DNA from: Siphonodentalium dalli
Lineage: Eukaryota; Mollusca; Scaphopoda; Gadilida; Siphonodentaliidae
Assembly (NCBI GenBank): GCA_032622095.1
Contig: CP136064.1
Coordinates: 139,147,954 to 139,211,953 of the forward strand
DNA length: 64,000 bases
Direction: 5' to 3'
In this document: in pieces, positions 21,200 to 35,224 of the stretch
Numbering within the stretch: position 1 is the first letter of the stretch
How the letters are laid out: each line of letters opens with the position of its first letter
Translations under genes and position numbers: made by a program
The notes under the pieces: generated by a model
The model's input: only the letters and a program-made list of their open reading frames with translations
Databases searched by the model: none
What the model was told of the DNA's origin: nothing

Positions 21200-24100
21200 A
21201 TTACTGTTGTGACCGTATCTCCTCCGGAACGGCTTGAGATATCGAGTTCGGACTTGCATTATTAGTTTCCTCTCATCATGTGCTACAAACACGCGAAAAA
21301 TGGTATGGATAGCACTTCCGGTTCGAAAGTTCGGTATGGTCGAACGCTCTTTAAAAAACTTTTTTCTTCCGAATTTGACCAAATTCATACGGCGGCATTG
21401 CTAATCCGAACTGAAGACAGCGCCGTAATATTTAGCGCAATCGACCAAAAACTGACGTCACAGCACCCGATTCAAATTTTGACTTTTGGGTATCCTGCAA
21501 GGTGCAAACCTTGCCCTGATTTCTTTGAAAAAGGCGAATAGATCCAAAACGACTGTACCGATTGCCTTGATTTTTTGTACGTACATAGCTCCCGTACTTG
21601 GCTATTTACTGGACTGGGTGCGGAGTTCGTCCGACCTTGACCTTGGACGAAGAATCGGTTAACGCTGTTTGAAAAACTGTTTTATTCTGAATTTGACCAA
21701 ATTCATAGGGCGGTATCGCTAGTCCGAACTGAAGACAACGCCGTAAAAATTAGCGCAATCGACCAAAAATTGACGTCACAGCACCCGATTCAAATTTTGA
21801 CTTTTGGGTATCCTGCAAGGTGCTAACCTTGCCCTGATTTCTTTGAAAAAGGCGAATAGATCCAAAACGACTCTTCCGATTGCCTTGATTTTTTGTACGT
21901 ACATAGCTCCCGTACTTGGCTATTTACTGGACTGGGTGCGGAGTTCGTCCGACCGTGACCTTGGCACAAAACGCTCTTCATGTTGATTACTGTTGTGTGC
22001 GCATCTCCTCCGGAACGGCTTGAGATAGAAAGAAGCGACAACTTCGAGTGTGATGGGTAACTAATGCTTTCGAAATGGGCGCATTTTGGTATAACTCCGA
22101 TGTGCCAAAAAAAAAGCTCGGTAGGTGTCGAAAATTTGATGTCGTTATTTTAAGAATTTTTTTCAATTTTCTAGGAATTTGTTCTACCTTTATACCTATG
22201 GTCTATTGGATACGCTGATCACGAATAACAAAGTATGTTTTTGATCCGAGCAAAAATGGCGGAGTTACGCCATCTTGAATATCTTAAAATCCCAGTTTTA
22301 GCAGTGTTTGTGCTATACTGTGTTCGTTGTATATACAGAACGGCTACAGATACCGAGTTCGGACTTTTTTCATTAGATGCTCCAGTGTTTGTTACACACA
22401 ACTTAAAAATGGTTGTGTTCTCACTTCCGGTTCAAAAGATCGGTATTGGTCGAATATTAAAACAACGCTCTTTATACGGTAACCAGAACGGCTTGCGATA
22501 TCGAGACCGGAGTTTTTCCTTTATGTGCAGCTAACGCTTCGTTGTACAACGATATGGAAAGGTCATATATATAACTTCCGGTTTGGAAGAAATGGCGTGT
22601 GGGTATGTATTTCAATTGTTTTATGACGCAGAGTTTTATGAAATTTGGGATGCGATGTGTGGTCGCAATTTTGAGTACGATGCCGCAATTGTTTTCGAAA
22701 TCGCTCCATAAATGGCTGAATTATGCGCTATTCAAAATGTTCATATACAGAGCATTCATTGTAAACGTTATTTCGAAACAGTAAGCCTGTGCGATTGTCA
22801 TCAACATCTCAACTGCATAGATTTCCATGCGCAGTAAAAAGTCGCATTGCCGTTTTTCATTTTCTGTGTGTCCGTGGACTTGATGCAAGAACATGTAAAT
22901 GCTGTCATCGACCAAAAACTGACGTCACAGCACCCGATTCAAATTTTGACGTGTGGGTATCCTGCAAGGTGGGAGCCTTGCCCTGATTTCTTTGAAAAAG
23001 GCGAATAGATCCAAAACGAATCAACCGATTGCCTTGATTTTTTGTACGTACATAGCTCTCGTTCTTGGCTATTGACTGGACTCGGTGCGGAGTTCGTCCG
23101 ACCTTGACCTTGGCACAAAACGCTCTTCATGTTGATTACTGTTGTGTGCGCATCTCCTCCAGAACGGCTTGAGATATCGAGTTCGGACTTGCTCTATTAG
23201 GTTCGTCTTCTCATGCGCTACACGCACACAAAAAATGGTTCACCTTGGTAAACATTGAAGTATCGAAATTGCAGTGCAATTTCAATTTCATTCTAGTTTA
23301 TTATTATTATTATTATTATAAAATACCTTATATCTCAGAAACCGCCTTGTCGATTGATTTGATATTTCCTACTCAAAAACATACACGAAAAGTTAGTTTT
23401 ATGCACTTACCGCTATTTTTGTACGACCTTGACCTTTGCACTAAACGCTCTTCATGTGTATTACTGTTGTGTAAGTATCTCATCCGGAACGGCTAGAGAT
23501 ATCGAGTTCGGACTTGCATTATTAGTTTCCTCTCATGATGTGCTACAAACACGCGAAAAAATGGTATGGATAGCACTTCCGGTTCGAAAGTTCGGTATGG
23601 TCGAACGCTCTTTAAAAAACAGTTTTCTTCTAAATTTGACCAAATTCATAGGGCGGCATCGCTAGTCCGAACTGAAGACAGCGCCGTAAAAATTAGCGCA
23701 ATCGATCTAAAACTGACGTCACAGCACCCGATTTAAATTTTGACTTTTGGGTATCCTGCAAGGTGCAAACCTTGCCCTGAATTCTTTGAAAAAGGCGAAT
23801 AGATCCAAAACGACTCGATCGATTGCCTTGATTTTTTGTACTAACATAGCTCCCGTCCTTGGCTATTGACTGGACTGGGTGTGGAGTTCGTCCGACCTTG
23901 ACCTTGGACGAAGAATCGGTAAACGCTCTTTGAAAAACTTTTTTCTTCTGAATTTGACCAAATTCATAGGGCGGCATCGCTAGTCCGAACTGAAGACAAC
24001 GCCGTAAAAAATTAGCGCAATCGACCTAAAACTGACGTCACAGCACCCGATTCAAATTTTGACTTTTGGGTATCCTGCAAGGTGTTGGCCTTGCCCTGAT

Positions 24101-25020
24101 TTCTTTGAAAAAGGCGAATAGATCCAAAACGACTCTACCGATTGCCTTGATTTTTTGTACGTACATAGCTCCCGTCCTTGGCTATTGACTGGACTGGGTG
24201 CGGAGTTCGTCCGACCTTGACCTTGGCACAAAACGCTCTTCATGTTGATTACTGTTGTGTGTGCATCTCCTCCAGAACGGCTTAAGATATCGAGTTCGGA
24301 CTTGCTCTATTAGCTTCGTCTTCTCATGCGCTACACGCACACAAAAAATGGTTCACCTTGGTAAACATTGAAGTATCGAAATTGCAGTGCAATTTCAATT
24401 TCATTATAGTTTTTGTTTATTATTATTATTATAAAATACCTTATATCTCAGAAACCGCCAGGTCGATTGATTTGATATTTCATACTCATATACATACACG
24501 AAAAGTTAGTTTTATGCACTTACCGCTATTTTTGTACGACCTTGACCTTTGCACTAAACGCTCTTCATGTGTATTACTGTTGTGTACGTATCTCCTCCGG
24601 AACGGCTTGAGATATCGAGTTCGGACTTGCATTATTAGTTTCCTCTCATCATGTTCTACAAACACGAGAAAAATGGTATGGATAGCGCTTCCGGTTCGAA
24701 AGTTCTGAATTTGACCAAATTCATAGGGCGGCATCGCTAGTCTGAGCTGAAGACAACGCCGTAAAAATTAGCGCAATCGACCAAAAAATTACGTCACAGC
24801 ACCCGATTCAAATTTTGACTTTTGGGTATCCTGCAAGGTGCAAACCTTGCCCTGATTTCTTTGAAAAAGGCGAATAGATCCAGTGCAATTTCAATTTCAT
24901 TCTAGTTATACTTCAATGTGTTAACATTGAAGTATATTGTAATTCTTATTTTTATTTTTTTTTATTATACTTCAATGTGTTAACATTGAAGTATATTGTA
25001 ATTCTTATTTTTATTTTTAT
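21200..25020. repeat. Higher-order repeat B, copy 1 (5,543 bp offset)
   Basis: Landmarks at 21278, 21804, 22235, 22599, 23245, 23693, 24052 and 24358 all recur 5,543 bp downstream. The match is near-perfect but patchy: around 21577-21610 copy 1 reads gtacgtacat and gtacttggctatttactgg where copy 2 reads gtactaacat and gtctttggctattgactgg. A sub-block (24052-24700) also recurs at +2,170 bp (26222). Confidence 0.9.
22027..22908. repeat. Divergent satellite segment within repeat B, copy 1
   Basis: About 880 bp between aacggcttgagata and atcgaccaaaaactgacgtc looks unique at first, but it contains recognisable decayed module B words: agaacggctacagataccga, gttcggactttttt, cacttccggttcaaaagatc, ggtattggtcgaat. 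It is probably an old diverged monomer carried along by the larger duplication. Small ORFs here have no recognisable domain. Confidence 0.7.
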
Positions 25021-26742
25021 TTATTATTATTATTATTATTATAAAATACCTTATATCTCAGAAACCGCCTTGTCGATTGATTTGATATTTCCTACTCAAA
25101 AACATACACGAAAAGTTAGTTTTATGCACTTACCGCTATTTTTGTACGACCTTGACCTTTGCACTAAACGCTCTTCATGTGTATTACTGTTGTGTAAGTA
25201 TCTCCTCCGGAACGGCTAGAGATATCGAGTTCGGACTTGCATTATTAGTTTCCTCTCATGATGTGCTACAAACACGCGAAAAAATGGTATGGATAGCACT
25301 TCCGGTTCGAAAGTTCGGTATGGTCGAACGCTCTTTAAAAAACAGTTTTCTTCTAAATTTGACCAAATTCATAGGGCGGCATCGCTAGTCCGAACTGAAG
25401 ACAGCGCCGTAAAAATTAGCGCAATCGACCTAAAACTGACGTCACAGCACCCGATTTAAATTTTGACTTTTGGGTATCCTGCAAGGTGCAAACCTTGCCC
25501 TGAATTCTTTGAAAAAGGCGAATAGATCCAAAACGACTCGATCGATTGCCTTGATTTTTTGTACTAACATAGCTCCCGTCCTTGGCTATTGACTGGACTG
25601 GGTGTGGAGTTCGTCCGACCTTGACCTTGGACGAAGAATCGGTAAACGCTCTTTGAAAAACTTTTTTCTTCTGAATTTGACCAAATTCATAGGGCGGCAT
25701 CGCTAGTCCGAACTGAAGACAACGCCGTAAAAAATTAGCGCAATCGACCTAAAACTGACGTCACAGCACCCGATTCAAATTTTGACTTTTGGGTATCCTG
25801 CAAGGTGTTGGCCTTGCCCTGATTTCTTTGAAAAAGGCGAATAGATCCAAAACGACTCTACCGATTGCCTTGATTTTTTGTACGTACAAAGCTCCCGTTC
25901 TTGGCTATTGACTGGACTGGGTGCGGAGTTCGTCCGACCTTGACCTCTTCATGTGTATTACTGTTGTGTACGTATCTCCCCCGGAACGGCTTCAGATATC
26001 GAGTTCGGACTTGCATTATTAGTTTAATCTCATCATGTGCTACAAACCCGCGAAAAATGGTATGGATGGCACTTCCGGTTCGAAAGTTCGGTATTGGTCG
26101 AAGAATCGGTTAACGCTCTTTGAAAAACCAAATTCATAGGGCGGCATCGCTAGTCCGAACTGAAGACAACGCCGTAAAAAATTAGCGCAATCGACCTAAA
26201 ACTGACGTCACAGCACCCGATTCAAATTTTGACTTTTGGGTATCCTGCAAGGTGTTGGCCTTGCCCTGATTTCTTTGAAAAAGGCGAATAGATCCAAAAC
26301 GACTCTACCGATTGCCTTGATTTTTTGTACGTACATAGCTCCCGTCCTTGGCTATTGACTGGACTGGGTGCGGAGTTCGTCCGACCTTGACCTTGGCACA
26401 AAACGCTCTTCATGTTGATTACTGTTGTGTGTGCATCTCCTCCAGAACGGCTTAAGATATCGAGTTCGGACTTGCTCTATTAGCTTCGTCTTCTCATGCG
26501 CTACACGCACACAAAAAATGGTTCACCTTGGTAAACATTGAAGTATCGAAATTGCAGTGCAATTTCAATTTCATTATAGTTTTTGTTTATTATTATTATT
26601 ATAAAATACCTTATATCTCAGAAACCGCCAGGTCGATTGATTTGATATTTCATACTCATATACATACACGAAAAGTTAGTTTTATGCACTTACCGCTATT
26701 TTTGTACGACCTTGACCTTTGCACTAAACGCTCTTCATGTGT

Positions 26743-29700
26743 ATTACTGTTGTGTACGTATCTCCTCCGGAACGGCTTGAGATATCGAGTTCGGACTTGC
26801 ATTATTAGTTTCCTCTCATCATGTGCTACAAACACGCGAAAAATGGTATGGATAGCACTTCCGGTTCGAAAGTTCGGTATGGTCGAACGCTCTTTAAAAA
26901 ACTTTTTTCTTCCGAATTTGACCAAATTCATACGGCGGCATTGCTAATCCGAACTGAAGACAGCGCCGTAATATTTAGCGCAATCGACCAAAAACTGACG
27001 TCACAGCACCCGATTCAAATTTTGACTTTTGGGTATCCTGCAAGGTGCAAACCTTGCCCTGATTTCTTTGAAAAAGGCGAATAGATCCAAAACGACTGTA
27101 CCGATTGCCTTGATTTTTTGTACTAACATAGCTCCCGTCTTTGGCTATTGACTGGACTGGGTGCGGAGTTCGTCCGACCTTGACCTTGGACGAAGAATCG
27201 GTTAACGCTGTTTGAAAAACTGTTTTATTCTGAATTTGACCAAATTCATAGGGCGGTATCGCTAGTCCGAACTGAAGACAACGCCGTAAAAATTAGCGCA
27301 ATCGACCAAAAATTGACGTCACAGCACCCGATTCAAATTTTGACTTTTGGGTATCCTGCAAGGTGCTAACCTTGCCCTGATTTCTTTGAAAAAGGCGAAT
27401 AGATCCAAAACGACTCTTCCGATTGCCTTGATTTTTTGTACGTACATAGCTCCCGTACTTGGCTATTTACTGGACTGGGTGCGGAGTTCGTCCGACCGTG
27501 ACCTTGGCACAAAACGCTCTTCATGTTGATTACTGTTGTGTGCGCATCTCCTCCGGAACGGCTTGAGATAGAAAGAAGCGACAACTTCGAGTGTGATGGG
27601 TAACTAATGCTTTCGAAATGGGCGCATTTTGGTATAACTCCGATGTGCCAAAAAAAAAGCTCGGTAGGTGTCGAAAATTTGATGTCGTTATTTTAAGAAT
27701 TTTTTTCAATTTTCTAGGAATTTGTTCTACCTTTATACCTATGGTCTATTGGATACGCTGATCACGAATAACAAAGTATGTTTTTGATCCGAGCAAAAAT
27801 GGCGGAGTTACGCCATCTTGAATATCTTAAAATCCCAGTTTTAGCAGTGTTTGTGCTATACTGTGTTCGTTGTATATACAGAACGGCTACAGATACCGAG
27901 TTCGGACTTTTTTCATTAGATGCTCCAGTGTTTGTTACACACAACTTAAAAATGGTTGTGTTCTCACTTCCGGTTCAAAAGATCGGTATTGGTCGAATAT
28001 TAAAACAACGCTCTTTATACGGTAACCAGAACGGCTTGCGATATCGAGACCGGAGTTTTTCCTTTATGTGCAGCTAACGCTTCGTTGTACAACGATATGG
28101 AAAGGTCATATATATAACTTCCGGTTTGGAAGAAATGGCGTGTGGGTATGTATTTCAATTGTTTTATGACGCAGAGTTTTATGAAATTTGGGATGCGATG
28201 TGTGGTCGCAATTTTGAGTACGATGCCGCAATTGTTTTCGAAATCGCTCCATAAATGGCTGAATTATGCGCTATTCAAAATGTTCATATACAGAGCATTC
28301 ATTGTAAACGTTATTTCGAAACAGTAAGCCTGTGCGATTGTCATCAACATCTCAACTGCATAGATTTCCATGCGCAGTAAAAAGTCGCATTGCCGTTTTT
28401 CATTTTCTGTGTGTCCGTGGACTTGATGCAAGAACATGTAAATGCTGTCATCGACCAAAAACTGACGTCACAGCACCCGATTCAAATTTTGACGTGTGGG
28501 TATCCTGCAAGGTGGGAGCCTTGCCCTGATTTCTTTGAAAAAGGCGAATAGATCCAAAACGAATCAACCGATTGCCTTGATTTTTTGTACGTACATAGCT
28601 CTCGTTCTTGGCTATTGACTGGACTCGGTGCGGAGTTCGTCCGACCTTGACCTTGGCACAAAACGCTCTTCATGTTGATTACTGTTGTGTGCGCATCTCC
28701 TCCAGAACGGCTTGAGATATCGAGTTCGGACTTGCTCTATTAGGTTCGTCTTCTCATGCGCTACACGCACACAAAAAATGGTTCACCTTGGTAAACATTG
28801 AAGTATCGAAATTGCAGTGCAATTTCAATTTCATTCTAGTTTATTATTATTATTATTATTATAAAATACCTTATATCTCAGAAACCGCCTTGTCGATTGA
28901 TTTGATATTTCCTACTCAAAAACATACACGAAAAGTTAGTTTTATGCACTTACCGCTATTTTTGTACGACCTTGACCTTTGCACTAAACGCTCTTCATGT
29001 GTATTACTGTTGTGTAAGTATCTCCTCCGGAACGGCTAGAGATATCGAGTTCGGACTTGCATTATTAGTTTCCTCTCATGATGTGCTACAAACACGCGAA
29101 AAAATGGTATGGATAGCACTTCCGGTTCGAAAGTTCGGTATGGTCGAACGCTCTTTAAAAAACAGTTTTCTTCTAAATTTGACCAAATTCATAGGGCGGC
29201 ATCGCTAGTCCGAACTGAAGACAGCGCCGTAAAAATTAGCGCAATCGATCTAAAACTGACGTCACAGCACCCGATTTAAATTTTGACTTTTGGGTATCCT
29301 GCAAGGTGCAAACCTTGCCCTGAATTCTTTGAAAAAGGCGAATAGATCCAAAACGACTCGATCGATTGCCTTGATTTTTTGTACTAACATAGCTCCCGTC
29401 CTTGGCTATTGACTGGACTGGGTGTGGAGTTCGTCCGACCTTGACCTTGGACGAAGAATCGGTAAACGCTCTTTGAAAAACTTTTTTCTTCTGAATTTGA
29501 CCAAATTCATAGGGCGGCATCGCTAGTCCGAACTGAAGACAACGCCGTAAAAAATTAGCGCAATCGACCTAAAACTGACGTCACAGCACCCGATTCAAAT
29601 TTTGACTTTTGGGTATCCTGCAAGGTGTTGGCCTTGCCCTGATTTCTTTGAAAAAGGCGAATAGATCAAAAACGACTCTACCGATTGCCTTGATTTTTTG

Positions 29701-30563
29701 TACGTACATAGCTCCCGTCCTTGGCTATTGACTGGACTGGGTGCGGAGTTCGTCCGACCTTGACCTTGGCACAAAACGCTCTTCATGTTGATTACTGTTG
29801 TGTGTGCATCTCCTCCAGAACGGCTTAAGATATCGAGTTCGGACTTGCTCTATTAGCTTCGTCTTCTCATGCGCTACACGCACACAAAAAATGGTTCACC
29901 TTGGTAAACATTGAAGTATCGAAATTGCAGTGCAATTTCAATTTCATTATAGTTTTTGTTTATTATTATTATTATAAAATACCTTATATCTCAGAAACCG
30001 CCAGGTCGATTGATTTGATATTTCATACTCATATACATACACGAAAAGTTAGTTTTATGCACTTACCGCTATTTTTGTACGACCTTGACCTTTGCACTAA
30101 ACGCTCTTCATGTGTATTACTGTTGTGTACGTATCTCCTCCGGAACGGCTTGAGATATCGAGTTCGGACTTGCATTATTAGTTTCCTCTCATCATGTTCT
30201 ACAAACACGAGAAAAATGGTATGGATAGCGCTTCCGGTTCGAAAGTTCTGAATTTGACCAAATTCATAGGGCGGCATCGCTAGTCTGAGCTGAAGACAAC
30301 GCCGTAAAAATTAGCGCAATCGACCAAAAAATTACGTCACAGCACCCGATTCAAATTTTGACTTTTGGGTATCCTGCAAGGTGCAAACCTTGCCCTGATT
30401 TCTTTGAAAAAGGCGAATAGATCCAGTGCAATTTCAATTTCATTCTAGTTATACTTCAATGTGTTAACATTGAAGTATATTGTAATTCTTATTTTTATTT
30501 TTTTTTATTATACTTCAATGTGTTAACATTGAAGTATATTGTAATTCTTATTTTTATTTTTAT
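26743..30563. repeat. Higher-order repeat B, copy 2
   Basis: Duplicate of 21200-25020 at +5,543 bp. At about 30563 it gains one additional ~59 bp minisatellite unit, after which the match to 25020-26200 continues at +5,602 bp (25152 to 30754, 25901 to 31503). Confidence 0.9.
27570..28451. repeat. Divergent satellite segment within repeat B, copy 2
   Basis: Same ~880 bp segment as 22027-22908 at +5,543 bp, with no difference noticed. Confidence 0.7.
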
Positions 30564-31737
30564 TTATTATACTTCAATGTGTTAACATTGAAGTATATTG
30601 TAATTCTTATTTTTATTTTTATTTATTATTATTATTATTATTATAAAATACCTTATATCTCAGAAACCGCCTTGTCGATTGATTTGATATTTCCTACTCA
30701 AAAACATACACGAAAAGTTAGTTTTATGCACTTACCGCTAGTTTTGTACGACCTTGACCTTTGCACTAAACGCTCTTCATGTGTATTACTGTTGTGTAAG
30801 TATCTCCTCCGGAACGGCTAGAGATATCGAGTTCGGACTTGCATTATTAGTTTCCTCTCATGATGTGCTACAAACACGCGAAAAAATGGTATGGATAGCA
30901 CTTCCGGTTCGAAAGTTCGGTATGGTCGAACGCTCTTTAAAAAACAGTTTTCTTCTAAATTTGACCAAATTCATAGGGCGGCATCGCTAGTCCGAACTGA
31001 AGACAGCGCCGTAAAAATTAGCGCAATCGACCTAAAACTGACGTCACAGCACCCGATTTAAATTTTGACTTTTGGGTATCCTGCAAGGTGCAAACCTTGC
31101 CCTGAATTCTTTGAAAAAGGCGAATAGATCCAAAACGACTCGATCGATTGCCTTGATTTTTTGTACTAACATAGCTCCCGTCCTTGGCTATTGACTGGAC
31201 TGGGTGTGGAGTTCGTCCGACCTTGACCTTGGACGAAGAATCGGTAAACGCTCTTTGAAAAACTTTTTTCTTCTGAATTTGACCAAATTCATAGGGCGGC
31301 ATCGCTAGTCCGAACTGAAGACAACGCCGTAAAAAATTAGCGCAATCGACCTAAAACTGACGTCACAGCACCCGATTCAAATTTTGACTTTTGGGTATCC
31401 TGCAAGGTGTTGGCCTTGCCCTGATTTCTTTGAAAAAGGCGAATAGATCCAAAACGACTCTACCGATTGCCTTGATTTTTTGTACGTACATAGCTCCCGT
31501 CCTTGGCTATTGACTGGACTGGGTGCGGAGTTCGTCCGACCTTGACCTCTTCATGTGTATTACTGTTGTGTACGTATCTCCCCCGGAACGGCTTCAGATA
31601 TCGAGTTCGGACTTGCATTATTAGTTTAATCTCATCATGTGCTACAAACCCGCGAAAAATGGTATGGATGGCACTTCCGGTTCGAAAGTTCGGTATTGGT
31701 CGAAGAATCGGTTAACGCTCTTTGAAAAACCAAATTC
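30002..31737. repeat. Repeat C, copy 1 (1,923 bp offset)
   Basis: Landmarks at 30029, 30579, 31018 and 31503 recur 1,923 bp downstream. It overlaps the 3' part of repeat B, so this is a younger duplication on top of the B duplication. Confidence 0.88.
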
Positions 31738-31924
31738 ATAGGGCGGCATCGCTAGTCCGAACTGAAGACAACGCCGTAAAAAATTAGCGCAATCGACCTA
31801 AAACTGACGTCACAGCACCCGATTCAAATTTTGACTTTTGGGTATCCTGCAAGGTGTTGGCCTTGCCCTGATTTCTTTGAAAAAGGCGAATAGATCCAAA
31901 ACGACTCTACCGATTGCAGGTCGC

Positions 31925-33660
31925 CAGGTCGATTGATTTGATATTTCATACTCATATACATACACGAAAAGTTAGTTTTATGCACTTACCGCTATTTTTG
32001 TACGACCTTGACCTTTGCACTAAACGCTCTTCATGTGTATTACTGTTGTGTACGTATCTCCTCCGGAACGGCTTGAGATATCGAGTTCGGACTTGCATTA
32101 TTAGTTTCCTCTCATCATGTTCTACAAACACGAGAAAAATGGTATGGATAGCGCTTCCGGTTCGAAAGTTCTGAATTTGACCAAATTCATAGGGCGGCAT
32201 CGCTAGTCTGAGCTGAAGACAACGCCGTAAAAATTAGCGCAATCGACCAAAAAATTACGTCACAGCACCCGATTCAAATTTTGACTTTTGGGTATCCTGC
32301 AAGGTGCAAACCTTGCCCTGATTTCTTTGAAAAAGGCGAATAGATCCAGTGCAATTTCAATTGCATTCTAGTTATACTTCAATGTGTTAACATTGAAGTA
32401 TATTGTAATTCTTATTTTTTTTTTTTTTTATTATACTTCAATGTGTTAACATTGAAGTATATTGTAATTCTTATTTTTATTTTTATTTATTATACTTCAA
32501 TGTGTTAACATTGAAGTATATTGTAATTCTTATTTTTATTTTTATTTATTATTATTATTATTATTATAAAATACCTTATATCTCAGAAACCGCCTTGTCG
32601 ATTGATTTGATATTTCCTACTCAAAAACATACACGAAAAGTTAGTTTTATGCACTTACCGCTATTTTTGTACGACCTTGACCTTTGCACTAAACGCTCTT
32701 CATGTGTATTACTGTTGTGTAAGTATCTCCTCCGGAACGGCTAGAGATATCGAGTTCGGACTTGCATTATTAGTTTCCTCTCATGATGTGCTACAAACAC
32801 GCGAAAAAATGGTATGGATAGCACTTCCGGTTCGAAAGTTCGGTATGGTCGAACGCTCTTTAAAAAACAGTTTTCTTCTAAATTTGACCAAATTCATAGG
32901 GCGGCATCGCTAGTCCGAACTGAAGACAGCGCCGTAAAAATTAGCGCAATCGACCTAAAACTGACGTCACAGCACCCGATTTAAATTTTGACTTTTGGGT
33001 ATCCTGCAAGGTGCAAACCTTGCCCTGAATTCTTTGAAAAAGGCGAATAGATCCAAAACGACTCGATCGATTGCCTTGATTTTTTGTACTAACATAGCTC
33101 CCGTCCTTGGCTATTGACTGGACTGGGTGTGGAGTTCGTCCGACCTTGACCTTGGACGAAGAATCGGTAAACGCTCTTTGAAAAACTTTTTTCTTCTGAA
33201 TTTGACCAAATTCATAGGGCGGCATCGCTAGTCCGAACTGAAGACAACGCCGTAAAAAATTAGCGCAATCGACCTAAAACTGACGTCACAGCACCCGATT
33301 CAAATTTTGACTTTTGGGTATCCTGCAAGGTGTTGGCCTTGCCCTGATTTCTTTGAAAAAGGCGAATAGATCCAAAACGACTCTACCGATTGCCTTGATT
33401 TTTTGTACGTACAAAGCTCCCGTTCTTGGCTATTGACTGGACTGGGTGCGGAGTTCGTCCGACCTTGACCTCTTCATGTGTATTACTGTTGTGTACGTAT
33501 CTCCCCCGGAACGGCTTCAGATATCGAGTTCGGACTTGCATTATTAGTTTAATCTCATCATGTGCTACAAACCCGCGAAAAATGGTATGGATGGCACTTC
33601 CGGTTCGAAAGTTCGGTATTGGTCGAAGAATCGGTTAACGCTCTTTGAAAAACCAAATTC
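31925..33660. repeat. Repeat C, copy 2
   Basis: Duplicate of 30002-31737. The junction at about 31909-31925 reads ctaccgattgcaggtcgcca: a module A unit is cut within ccgattgc and joined directly to module B, marking the recombination point. After about 33660 the match ends (gaacggaagacaacgtcg). Confidence 0.88.
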
Positions 33661-34419
33661 ATAGGGCGGTATCGCTAGTCCGAACGGAAGACAACGTCGT
33701 AAAAAATAGCGCAATCGACCAAAAACTGACGTCACAGCACCCGATTCAAATTTTGACGTGTGGGTATCCTGCAAGGTGCAAACCTTGCCCTGATTTCTTT
33801 GAAAAAGGCGAATAGATCCAATACGACTCGATCGATTGCCTTCATTTTTTGTACTAACATAGCTCCCGCCCTTGGCTATTGACTGGACTGGGTGTGGAGT
33901 TCGTCCGACCTTGACCTTGGACGAAGAATCGGTTAGCGCTCTTTGAAAAACCGTTTTCTACTGAATTTGACCAAATTCATAGGGCGGCATCGCTAGTCCG
34001 AACTGAAGACAACGTCGTAAAAAATAGCGCAATCGACCAAAAACTGACGTCACAGCACCCGATTCAAATTTTGACGTGTGGGTATCCTGCAAGGTGTGCG
34101 CCTTGCCCTGATTTCTTTGAAAAAGACGAATAGATCCAAAACGACTCTACCGATTGCCTTGATTTTACGTACGTACATAGCTCCCGTCATTGGCTATTGA
34201 CTGGACTGGGTGCGGAGTTCGTCCGACCTTGACCTTGGCACAAAACGCTCTTCATGTTGATTACTGTTGTGTGCGCATCTCCTCCAGAACGGCTTAAGAT
34301 ATCGAGTTCGGACTTGCTCTATTAGCTTCGTTTTCTCATGCGCTACACACGCACACAAAAAATGGTTCACCTTGGTAAACATTGAAGTATCGAAATTGCA
34401 GTGCAATTTCAATTTCATT

Positions 34420-35224
34420 CTAGTTTTTTTTATTATTATTATTATAAAAGACCTTATATCTCAGAAACCGCCTGGTCGATTGATTTGATATTTCCTACCC
34501 ATATCCATACACGAAAAGTTAGTTTTATGCACTTATCGCTATTTTTGTACGACCTTGACCTTTGCACTAAACGCTCTTCATGTGTATTACTGTTGTGTAC
34601 GCATCTCATCCGGAACGGCTTGAGATATCGATTTCGGACTTGCATTATTAGTTTCCTCTCATCATGTGCTACAAACTTTGCGAAAAATGGTATGGATAGC
34701 ACTTCCGGTTCGAAAGTTCGGTATGGTCGAACGCTCTTTAAAAAACCTTTTTTTCTGAATTTGACCAAATTCATAGGGCGGCATCGCTAGTCAAAATTTG
34801 ACTTTTGGGTATCCTGCAAGGTGCAAACCTTGCCCTTATTTCTTTGAAAAAGGCGAATAGATCCAAAACGACTCTATCGATTGCCTTGATTTGTTGTACT
34901 AACATAGCACCCGTCCTTGGCTATTGACTGGACTGGGTGCGGAGTTCGTCCGACCTTGACCTTGGACGAAGAATCGGTTAACGCTCTTTGAAAAACCTTT
35001 TTCTTCTGAAATTGACCAAATTCATAGGGCGGCATCGCTAGTCCGAACTGAATACAACGCCGTAAAAAAATAGTGCAATCGACCAAAAACTGACGTCACA
35101 GCACCCGATTCAAATTTTGACTTTTGGGTATCCTGCAAGGTGCAAACCTTGCCCTGATTTCATTGAAAAAGGCGAATAGATCCAAAACGATTACCGATTG
35201 CCTTGATTTTTTGTACGTACATAG
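34420..35224. repeat. Repeat D, interrupted copy (left half)
   Basis: Matches 45790-46579 (offset 11,355 bp: 34454 to 45809, 34874 to 46229) and continues after the retrotransposon at 43815 (offset 2,761 bp to 46576). It is the satellite copy into which the retrotransposon inserted. Confidence 0.88.

Larger units (their letters stand above)
12782..35224. repeat. Satellite array, left part (before the LTR retrotransposon)
   Basis: From tatttcctactcatataca at 12782 the sequence is entirely composed of related satellite modules. Module A (~318 bp) carries cagcacccgattcaaatttt, caaggtg-variable-ccttg, gatttctttgaaaaaggcg, gctattgactggactgggtg and accttgaccttggacgaag. Module B carries ctcagaaaccgcc, cgaaaagttagttttatgca, cgctcttcatgtgtattac, ctcctccggaacggcttgag and tatggatagcacttccggtt. 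The modules are themselves distantly related. Open frames of 60-180 codons recur in every copy on both strands but look like a by-product of the repeats, not genes. Confidence 0.95.

Noticed and set aside
12782-35224. Regularly spaced repeats resembling a CRISPR array
   Set aside because: Units are hundreds of base pairs and themselves repetitive, without short unique spacers or cas genes, in an animal-type sequence context.
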